NCBI GenBank assembly: GCA_028288395.1
Contig: JAQBNV010000053.1
Coordinates: forward strand, 1-5,073
Direction: 5' to 3'
DNA from: Adhaeribacter sp.
Lineage (GTDB): Bacteria; Bacteroidota; Bacteroidia; Cytophagales; Hymenobacteraceae
DNA: 5,073 nt
A program made the translations under genes and the position numbers. Shown here one piece after another: positions 1 to 5,073 of the stretch. How positions within the stretch are numbered: position 1 is the first letter of the stretch; each line of letters opens with the position of its first letter. The notes under the pieces were generated by a model. That model saw only the letters and a list, made by a program, of their open reading frames with translations, did not search any database and was not told the origin of the DNA.

Positions 1-424
1 TACCTTCCCGGAATGGTGCAAAGAGTGCATCTTTTTAGATTTACCTTTGTTTTTACTTTTGGGCAACGAAGGACGAGTTAAATATATAAATGAAGTTATG
101 AGTGTTTACCGGAAAAATGCCGGAAGCCAGGTTTTTAATAAAAATTATGAGACCATTAATTCTGGTTTAGCTAAAATGCATGAACTTACGAATAAACACT
201 TTAACTATAAGCTAAATAAAAATCTGACTATCAAGATGGCGGAAGAGTATTATAGTATTGCTATTAAAAAGTTCAATGAAGGGAATGTGACCAAGGCTGG
301 TTACTATTTGCGTAAGTCCATCACCAAGCAATTATCAATAGGAAAAAGGCCTGAAAAATATAAGATATATTTGGGCATTCAAATTTATGCTCCTTTTCTC
401 CTTAAATTGCGGCCTAAAAAATAG
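1..424 (+). CDS. Family 2 glycosyltransferase, C-terminal end (5' truncated by window edge)
   Basis: The open frame runs from the left edge (first full codon at base 2) to TAG at 422-424, giving about 140 visible residues. A TTG at 47 lies inside the domain and is not a credible start. The visible part begins with FPEWCKE, then LDLPLFLLLGNEGRVKYI and NEVMSVYRKNAGS. This matches the usual end of a GT2 (GT-A fold) catalytic domain, where a D-x-P-L-F segment carries the acceptor-side aspartate (here Asp13 of the visible part) and is followed by 'G.i.yi.evMsvYR'. The donor-binding half with the DxD motif lies outside the window. The remaining 95 or so residues are a Lys-rich helical tail common in these enzymes. 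The role is sugar transfer in surface polysaccharide assembly; the sugar is unknown. The DNA is clearly AT-richer (about 30% GC in sampled lines) than the genes from 1,700 onward, hinting at a separate origin. Confidence 0.88.
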   Translation, partial: TFPEWCKECIFLDLPLFLLLGNEGRVKYINEVMSVYRKNAGSQVFNKNYETINSGLAKMHELTNKHFNYKLNKNLTIKMAEEYYSIAIKKFNEGNVTKAGYYLRKSITKQLSIGKRPEKYKIYLGIQIYAPFLLKLRPKK

Positions 425-624
425 TTTATATAAAGTTAAATCTAAGCTCCCCTGGTACACTTTGGTTAATATAGAGTGCAGAATGAAGTCTGTTTAAAAG
501 AAGCCATGACATAAACAGGTATAAGACAGATTCATTATTTTGGATTAATTACATTGATCCTCAGCAAATTAAACAGATTATTCAACACCTAAAAAAAATC
601 TATTCTAAACTTTTATCTAACTAA
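425..624 (+). pseudogene. Probable decayed gene remnant (frameshifted 3' end) in the 200-bp gap
   Basis: No intact gene lies here, but two adjacent reading frames look protein-like and join through a single-base shift. Frame 3 reads SLYKVKSKLPWYTLVNIE then CRMKSV, ending at TAA 495-497. Frame 1, open from 487 to TAA at 622-624 (45 codons, no ATG), reads KRSHDINRYKTD, SLFWINYIDPQQIKQ, then IIQHLKKIYSKLLSN. Dropping one base of the TTT at 493-495 fuses them into about 65 residues with a natural C-terminal look (amphipathic helix, basic end). The TAA directly touches the ATG of the next gene, as expected of a former operon member, while the other gaps in this cluster are 1 to 25 bases. The C-terminal pattern loosely recalls sulfotransferase tails, but I cannot assign a family. 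Alternatives are chance open frames in AT-rich DNA or a sequencing error. The exact left end is unknown. Confidence 0.4.
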
Positions 625-1713
625 ATGAAGTGCCCCCTTTTATCTGAATTACCCCTTCCGCCAGTGGGGAAAACTGGCTGGCCCTGGACAGAAGGAACCC
701 TGCCATTAACCCCGGAATTTAAAAAAATCAAGAATTGGCCTAAAATAAGTATAATTACCCCATCCTATGGTCAGGGGCATTTTATTGAAGAAACAATCCG
801 ATCCATTCTATTGCAGGGATATCCTGATTTGGAATATATAATAATGGATGGGGGTAGTAAAGACAATACTACCGAAATAATTAAAAAGTATGCGCCCTGG
901 ATTACCTATTGGGAAAGTCGGAAAGATAATGGGCAAAGCCACGCAATAAACAAAGGTTTTAAAAAGAGTACCGGGGAGATTATTAACTGGTTAAACAGTG
1001 ATGATTTTTATAATCCTGGTGCCCTTTTAAAAATTGGGAAAGAATTTGCCCTGAATCCTTCCTGTAAATGTGTGATCGGAGAAATTCAATTTTTTGGCGG
1101 AGAAAAAATTTATAATTCCCGGATGCCGGAATTTGTATCGCCCGAAAAGACAGCTGGGTATAGTTATATTTCCCAACCTGCTATGTTTTACAGTTCGCAA
1201 GCGCATAAACATATTGGTTTATTAAACGAAAAGCTAAGCTATTGCATGGATGTGGAGTGGTGGTTAAAATACCTTCTTTCTTTCGGTATAAACCATATAA
1301 AGCAGATTCCGGATGTGCTGGTACAATTCCGGCTACACAAAGCCTCCAAAAGTGTGGCATCTTCCGCCTCTTTTACGCCGGAAGCTGTATCTATTTATTA
1401 TTCCCTGGCTAAACAATTTAACTTAGAGGATAAAATGGACGTGCTGGAACGATTGAGCAAAGTAAATAAAGATTTTGTTTTTAACTTGCCGCCGCAGGCA
1501 AATGTTGGCATGATCGGAAAAGTTTTGGATTATTATTTATTAATGCGCGGCGAGCAGCATTATGCTTTACTCGAAAAGCAAAAGGCTAAACTGGCTTTTG
1601 CTGCGGTTAATCCCCAATCAATTATGCCGGAAGATTTAAAATTATTAAAGAAGCTAAAATTAAGAAACAACTATATTCCTGCGGCTGCATTAAAATTATT
1701 CAGGAAACGGTAA
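625..1713 (+). CDS. Family 2 glycosyltransferase (GT-A fold), complete
   Basis: A 362-residue enzyme that should transfer a sugar from a nucleotide-sugar donor to a growing, membrane-linked glycan on the cytoplasmic side. The N-terminal leader with GKTGWPWTEG (15-24) is typical of one GT2 subgroup, supporting the ATG at 625. The GT-A domain follows: SIITPSYGQG (42-51), strand-end YIIMDGGSKDNT (71-82) with nucleotide-binding Asp75, GQSHAINKGF (103-112), and the metal-binding DxD equivalent NSDD (124-127). MDVEWWLKY (208-216) is in the position of the catalytic-base region. Residues from about 250 on form a helical C-terminal tail ending in a basic stretch (LKLFRKR), possibly for membrane contact. 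There is no signal peptide or transmembrane segment. The ATG directly follows the TAA at 622-624 and no Shine-Dalgarno is visible, so translation may depend on re-initiation or on an A/T-rich leader. Donor and linkage cannot be inferred. Confidence 0.93.
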   Translation: MKCPLLSELPLPPVGKTGWPWTEGTLPLTPEFKKIKNWPKISIITPSYGQGHFIEETIRSILLQGYPDLEYIIMDGGSKDNTTEIIKKYAPWITYWESRKDNGQSHAINKGFKKSTGEIINWLNSDDFYNPGALLKIGKEFALNPSCKCVIGEIQFFGGEKIYNSRMPEFVSPEKTAGYSYISQPAMFYSSQAHKHIGLLNEKLSYCMDVEWWLKYLLSFGINHIKQIPDVLVQFRLHKASKSVASSASFTPEAVSIYYSLAKQFNLEDKMDVLERLSKVNKDFVFNLPPQANVGMIGKVLDYYLLMRGEQHYALLEKQKAKLAFAAVNPQSIMPEDLKLLKKLKLRNNYIPAAALKLFRKR

Positions 1714-1737
1714 GGCTTTACCTTAATCAAAAAATTG

Positions 1738-2655
1738 ATGAAAGAAGAAACAGAAGCAAATATGACTGTTGTGATGTACCAGGCCTTTAAAATTCCGGAG
1801 GCTTTTAACCAGGTGATTTTCTCTGTTTTGACTCTTTTTCACGAATTAAAAGGTGATTTTACCCAAATTCATCCGGTCATTTATACCGACGATGCTGCCC
1901 GGTTATCTAAATATTTCCCGGCCGGTTTAGTATCCTTAATTGAGGTAAAGCCGGAAGCCTTGGTAGATTATGCTGGCCCTTTGAATTATTTCCATCGTAT
2001 TCGCCACTTTTTAATTCGGGATTGTTTTGCCCAATTTAAAACAAATTTATTGTATGTAGATGGCGATACTTTTTTTCTGCAGTCACCCAAAGCCTTAGTC
2101 CGGCAGATAAATGATAAAACCAGCATTATGCATACCCGGGAATTTAGTTTAGCAGAAGGGGGGGATTTTGAAGGGATAAATTGGTTAAAAATACGAAAGC
2201 TGGTAAGAGATAATGTTTTTAGGATTAAAGGCCAGGACGTAAAAATTCCGTACTCTACTACTATGTGGAATGCCGGCGTATTAGGAATCGATTATAGAAA
2301 CCGGGATAGTATCGACGACACCATTGAACTAATGGACCAATCACTTCCAGTAGCTAGTATTTTCAACATAGAACAACTTGCTATCGGTTTTAATCTTCAG
2401 CGGCATACGGAAATAAAACCCGCTGAGGACTACATTTACCATTATTGGCCGGCGGATTTAAAGAAAGCCTATAACAGATTTATAAATAGCTTCCTGGTGC
2501 AAAACGGGCATCTTGGTTTACCCGAATTAGCCGCGCTGGCTTATGAAGCTTCCCGGCAAAAAGATAAGCTTCCCCGGGTTAAACCTACCTTTCTGGATAA
2601 AGTGAAATTAAGGCTGTCCCTGATTAAACAGGTAGCTATGAAAGGTTCCTTATAA
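1738..2655 (+). CDS. GT-A-type glycosyltransferase of unassigned family (nucleotide-diphospho-sugar transferase-like)
   Basis: About 305 residues from ATG 1738. I do not recognise a named family, but the layout is that of a GT-A sugar transferase that retains a DxD metal site. TVVMYQAFKI (10-19) looks like the first beta strand. LNYFHRIRHFLIRD (82-95) is the helix before the key strand. LLYVDGDTFF (104-113) carries the DxD (Asp108, Asp110). WNAGVLGID (177-185) is the 'N-A-G' segment seen in GT8-like and related enzymes, and EQLAIGF (212-218) followed by the histidine-bearing IYHYW (233-237) resembles their acceptor/metal region. It has no signal peptide or membrane span. The start is uncertain: TTG 1735, ATG 1738 and ATG 1762 are all in frame. 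The last begins directly at the fold and follows a purine-rich stretch (aaagaagaaacagaag), so it is a serious alternative. The gene lies 24 bases after the upstream GT2. A polysaccharide role is inferred from neighbours. Confidence 0.82.
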   Translation: MKEETEANMTVVMYQAFKIPEAFNQVIFSVLTLFHELKGDFTQIHPVIYTDDAARLSKYFPAGLVSLIEVKPEALVDYAGPLNYFHRIRHFLIRDCFAQFKTNLLYVDGDTFFLQSPKALVRQINDKTSIMHTREFSLAEGGDFEGINWLKIRKLVRDNVFRIKGQDVKIPYSTTMWNAGVLGIDYRNRDSIDDTIELMDQSLPVASIFNIEQLAIGFNLQRHTEIKPAEDYIYHYWPADLKKAYNRFINSFLVQNGHLGLPELAALAYEASRQKDKLPRVKPTFLDKVKLRLSLIKQVAMKGSL

Positions 2656-2680
2656 CCCTGCTGCGCTGAAGAGAAAGATT

Positions 2681-3610
2681 ATGCCTATCCTTACCATCAT
2701 TATTCCGACTTATAACCGGGATAAGATTTTACAGAAAACCTTAATCGCTGCTAACCTGGCGATTGCGGATCTGGATGCGGAAATAATTGTGGTTAATGAC
2801 TCAAAAACTAGTACGCCGCAGCTGCCCCGTACTTATGCTAAAACCAGGCTGGAGAACAATCCTTTGCAAGGCCCTGCCTCCGCGCGAAATCTGGGGGCAA
2901 AACTAGCCAGCGCTCCTAACTTGCTATTTATGGATGATGATTTTATTATCCATAAAAGTTGTTTAGCAGAAGTTTTAAAATCCTTGGCCGAATGGCCAAA
3001 TGATTGTTTTAATTTTCCGAACGAATACCCGCCGACGCTCTATCAAAAAATAAGAAAAAAACAATTTGGCCGGTATCTTATCGCCAAAGGTGTAACGGCA
3101 ACGAAAGATACCTGGGGTGCTTATTGGAAGGAAAACGAATTATTTCAAAATCCAGGGGGCTTAGGAAGCGGTTTTCTGGCCATCAAAAGAGAATTATTCT
3201 GGCAAACCGGCGGCTACGATCCTACTTGTGTCTTTGCCGGGGAAGATGAAGATTTATTAAAAAAATTGAAGCGTTTAGGGGCCCGGATTTTTATAAACCC
3301 TACTTGTACTGTTTATCATAACGAGGAAGACAAGACTGAGATCAAAAGCTGGCTTTCCCGGCAGTATTTTGGCAAAAGAACTTCTCTGCAATGGCATTTA
3401 GCCCAGGCCGGCAAGGCGGTAGTCTGGCCTTATTCGCCTTTAAAAACCTTCGTCCTGCGTGCCCTGGAGAAGGTGGATTTCTTTTTTACAGGTCTCCTTA
3501 AAATTATCCCTAACCAAAAACATTTTGATTTTATATATTTTAAGATAGTTGATATCTTATATATTTTAAATTTGTATCGGGGATACCGGGATGCTTTAAA
3601 ATCTGGTTAA
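2681..3610 (+). CDS. Family 2 glycosyltransferase (GT-A fold), complete
   Basis: A 309-residue GT2 enzyme. The N-terminus goes straight into the fold: TIIIPTYNRD (5-14), IIVVNDS (35-41) with the nucleotide-binding Asp40, GPASARNLGAKLA (64-76), and LLFMDDDF (81-88) with the DxD metal motif at 85-87. GGLGSGFLAIKRELF (159-173), TGGYDP (176-181) and GEDEDLLKKLK (187-197) form the second half; the 'G-x-D-x-D-L' stretch is the usual acceptor/catalytic-base region, as in galactosyltransferase-type C-terminal domains. VYHNEED (211-217) follows. The C-terminal 55 residues are rich in aromatic and hydrophobic residues (VDFFFTGLLKII; FIYFKIVDILYILNLY), possibly for membrane association, but I see no clear transmembrane helix. 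ATG 2681 is preceded by a purine run, gaagagaaag, ending three bases upstream: the best Shine-Dalgarno-like site in the window, though close. The gene starts 25 bases after the previous stop. The sugar specificity is unknown. Confidence 0.93.
   Translation: MPILTIIIPTYNRDKILQKTLIAANLAIADLDAEIIVVNDSKTSTPQLPRTYAKTRLENNPLQGPASARNLGAKLASAPNLLFMDDDFIIHKSCLAEVLKSLAEWPNDCFNFPNEYPPTLYQKIRKKQFGRYLIAKGVTATKDTWGAYWKENELFQNPGGLGSGFLAIKRELFWQTGGYDPTCVFAGEDEDLLKKLKRLGARIFINPTCTVYHNEEDKTEIKSWLSRQYFGKRTSLQWHLAQAGKAVVWPYSPLKTFVLRALEKVDFFFTGLLKIIPNQKHFDFIYFKIVDILYILNLYRGYRDALKSG
3531..3569. repeat. 13-bp direct repeat framing a 7-bp inverted repeat
   Basis: TTATATATTTTAA occurs at 3531-3543 and again, exactly, at 3557-3569. 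Between and partly overlapping the copies is a perfect inverted repeat, TAAGATA (3541-3547) and TATCTTA (3553-3559), with a 5-base loop GTTGA. The two direct copies fall in different codon phases of the overlapping GT2 gene, so the repeat is not a protein-level repeat. It sits 40 to 80 bases upstream of the next gene's ATG. The DNA is almost pure A/T, so chance is possible. No function is shown. Confidence 0.45.
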
Positions 3611-3611
3611 C

Positions 3612-4751
3612 ATGAATAAATTTATACCATCTCGGGTGGCAATCATTACAAGTTGTTTAAAAGGCCGGACAGCTGCATTTGAATGGATAGCAACGGGTCT
3701 CCGGGATATGGGCTTCCAGGTTTTGGTGCTGAATATTGATAAGGGCCCTTCTGCTTTTGAAGATTATATGAGTCAGTTGGCAGGAGTACAATACCAGAAA
3801 GTAAATTATGGCGGCCAAAGTAAAGCTGAAATGTTAAAAGTGATGTTTCGGGTTTACCGGGAGCTAAGAAAATTCAGGGCAGATGTGGTGCATACGCATT
3901 ATGTAGATGCCAATCTCCTGGGCTTATCGGCCGGGGTACTGGCCGGCGTCCGCAAACGGGTTTATACCCGCCATACCTCTACCCAACATTACCGTTTCGA
4001 GTCCCATAAGGTTAATGTAAATAAACTTTTTAATAAATTAGCCACCCATGTTCTGGCCATATCCGAGGTAGTAGTTTCGGTCTTGCATAATATTGAGCAG
4101 GTTCCTACTGCCAAGATTATCAAGATTCATCATGGGTTTGACTTTGCCCAATTCCAAAATATCAGCAATGAGCGCATCGCGGCGATAAGGAATAAATATG
4201 CCATACCAGAGGGGGTTCCGGTTATTGGCGCCATATCGCGGTTTGATGAATGGAAAGGCGTAGAGTACATTGTACAAGGCTTTAAGGAACTGCGGCAGGA
4301 ATACCCGGATGCATTTCTGGTATTAGCCAATGCGGGGGGAGTGCGTTATGATTTTATTAAAAGCCTGTTGGCAGAACTACCGGAAAATGCTTATTGTGAA
4401 ATTAAGTACGAAAATGATGTATTCGCACTACTGAAAACATTTAGTGTTTTTGTGCATGTGCCTATTGATAATGAAATAGAAGCTTACGGCCAGGTCTATA
4501 TAGAGGCTATGGCTGCTTCTGTTCCCATGGTTTGTACCTTATCCGGCGTGGCCAATGAATTTGTAGTAAATGAAAAAAATGCCATGGTGGTAAAATACCA
4601 GGACGCAACTGATATTTACCGGGCTATCAAAAAACTGCTGGATGCGCCGGCATTAGTACAACGTATAACGGAAAATGCCCAGGCGGATATTCAGGAAAGA
4701 TTTTCAAAAGAAATGATGATAAGCAAGCTTAGTCAGGCTTTTAGCAATTAA
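3612..4751 (+). CDS. Family 4 glycosyltransferase (GT-B fold), complete
   Basis: A 379-residue retaining glycosyltransferase, usual length for GT4. The N-terminal Rossmann domain (about 1-190) contains RADVVHTHYVDANLLGL (89-105) and VYTRHTSTQHY (117-127), the acceptor-side region. HVLAISEVVVSVL (146-158) and IIKIHHGFDF (169-178) mark the inter-domain segment. The C-terminal donor domain opens with IGAISRFDEWKGVEYIVQGF (205-224) and includes the E-x7-E motif EAYGQVYIE (Glu290, Glu298) with the following AMAASVPMVCT and 'sGvaneFV', which bind the nucleotide-sugar. The first glycine loop is unusual: TSCLKGRTAAFEW (13-25) replaces the common GG-[AT]-E form. It likely acts at the cytoplasmic membrane on a lipid-linked glycan; the donor is unknown. 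Its ATG is one base after the upstream TAA (taa-c-atg), implying translational coupling. No Shine-Dalgarno is seen. Confidence 0.93.
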   Translation: MNKFIPSRVAIITSCLKGRTAAFEWIATGLRDMGFQVLVLNIDKGPSAFEDYMSQLAGVQYQKVNYGGQSKAEMLKVMFRVYRELRKFRADVVHTHYVDANLLGLSAGVLAGVRKRVYTRHTSTQHYRFESHKVNVNKLFNKLATHVLAISEVVVSVLHNIEQVPTAKIIKIHHGFDFAQFQNISNERIAAIRNKYAIPEGVPVIGAISRFDEWKGVEYIVQGFKELRQEYPDAFLVLANAGGVRYDFIKSLLAELPENAYCEIKYENDVFALLKTFSVFVHVPIDNEIEAYGQVYIEAMAASVPMVCTLSGVANEFVVNEKNAMVVKYQDATDIYRAIKKLLDAPALVQRITENAQADIQERFSKEMMISKLSQAFSN

Positions 4752-4752
4752 A

Positions 4753-5073
4753 ATGAGCCGGTACCGGATTTTACATATCATTGATTCTGTTGAAAGGGGA
4801 GGGGCCGAAACACTTTTGGTAAATACCATTGAAGGGATAAACCAAACATATCCCGACTGTAATCAGTACTTAGTAACTTTATATAAAGGGGGTAGCTTAC
4901 TCCCTAAGGTGGCTTCATTGGTAGAATATTATAACCTGGGATTAACCCGGTACAATTTTTTACTTGTTTTACTTAAACTCCGAAAACATCTTAAAACGTT
5001 AAAGATTGATGTAGTGCATAGCCATTTATTACACGCTACTTTAATCAGCCGACTGGCCTTGCCGAAAGGCACA
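4753..5073 (+). CDS. Family 4 glycosyltransferase, N-terminal part (3' truncated by window edge)
   Basis: ATG 4753 opens a frame that stays open for 107 codons to the last base of the window. It reads MSRYRILHIIDSVERGGAET (1-20), with the canonical GT4 glycine loop GGAE at 16-19 following a first beta strand. After a variable stretch comes LKIDVVHSHLLHATLISRLA (83-102), the classic 'D-v-v-H-s-H' strand of the N-terminal Rossmann domain. The donor-binding domain with the E-x7-E motif should lie beyond the right edge; GT4 enzymes are usually 350 to 400 residues, so roughly two thirds is missing. The start is one base after the TAA of the preceding GT4 (taa-a-atg), the same spacing as the junction before it, so the two are probably translationally coupled. 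Only about 20% of aligned positions look shared with the preceding GT4 by eye, so it is not a recent duplicate. The role is inferred as another sugar-addition step for the same polysaccharide. Confidence 0.9.
   Translation, partial: MSRYRILHIIDSVERGGAETLLVNTIEGINQTYPDCNQYLVTLYKGGSLLPKVASLVEYYNLGLTRYNFLLVLLKLRKHLKTLKIDVVHSHLLHATLISRLALPKGT

Noticed and set aside
47..424. TTG at 47 as the start of a separate 125-residue gene.
   Set aside because: The same frame is open to the left edge and the upstream codons encode FPEWCKE, which continues the GT2 domain, so the gene is truncated by the window.
456..464. TACACTTTG as a Bacteroidota -7 promoter box in the 425-624 gap.
   Set aside because: It has three bases rather than two between TA and TTTG, and no well-spaced TTG lies upstream. 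Perfect TAnnTTTG matches also occur inside coding DNA (for example 42-49), so such hits are expected by chance.
490..518. Inverted repeat CTGTTTA (490-496) and TAAACAG (512-518) as a possible terminator after the first gene.
   Set aside because: The stem is only 7 bp and mostly A/T, the loop is 15 bases, and no T tract follows. It also lies 66 bases past the stop codon.
1027..1212. Minus-strand open frame of 61 codons opposite the first complete GT2.
   Set aside because: It is fully inside a well-supported GT2 gene, opposite its catalytic domain, and its translation resembles no domain.
4038..4330. Two overlapping minus-strand open frames (79 and 66 codons) opposite the GT4 gene.
   Set aside because: They overlap each other and the conserved donor-domain region of the GT4, and are low-information shadows of that gene.

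Overview
The window is a stretch of a bacterial surface-polysaccharide (O-antigen, capsule or exopolysaccharide) locus. It carries six glycosyltransferase genes in a row, all on the + strand: the 3' end of a GT2 enzyme, a complete GT2, a complete GT-A-type sugar transferase of uncertain family, a second complete GT2, a complete GT4, and the 5' end of another GT4. I see no tRNA or rRNA gene, CRISPR array, insertion sequence or integrase, and no flippase, polymerase or sugar-nucleotide synthesis gene.

The organism is most likely a member of the Bacteroidota, perhaps a Cytophagales/Hymenobacter-Adhaeribacter type. This is inference from the protein style, roughly 40% GC overall (my estimate), mostly absent Shine-Dalgarno sequences, heavy use of CGG/CCG-containing codons, and a strong excess of the tetranucleotide CCGG. 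None of these proves a genus.

Layout: 1-424 is the C-terminal end of a GT2 enzyme in AT-rich DNA. 425-624 is the only sizeable gap. It has no intact gene, but it holds what looks like the frameshifted 3' end of a decayed gene that finishes in a TAA directly abutting the ATG of the next gene. 625-1713 (GT2), 1738-2655 (GT-A enzyme), 2681-3610 (GT2), 3612-4751 (GT4) and 4753 to the right edge (GT4) are packed with gaps of 24, 25, 1 and 1 bases. They almost certainly form one transcription unit and are partly translationally coupled. No convincing promoter or terminator was found.

Working together, such enzymes add sugars one after another from nucleotide-sugar donors to a lipid-linked acceptor at the inner face of the cytoplasmic membrane, each usually making one linkage. 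Donor and acceptor identities cannot be read from the sequence. The most notable observations are the decayed gene remnant at 425-624, the base-composition step that coincides with it, the CCGG excess, the unassigned GT-A enzyme, the GT4 with an atypical N-terminal glycine loop, and a 13-bp direct repeat framing a small hairpin near the end of the second complete GT2 gene. I see no evidence of a novel defence or mobile system here.
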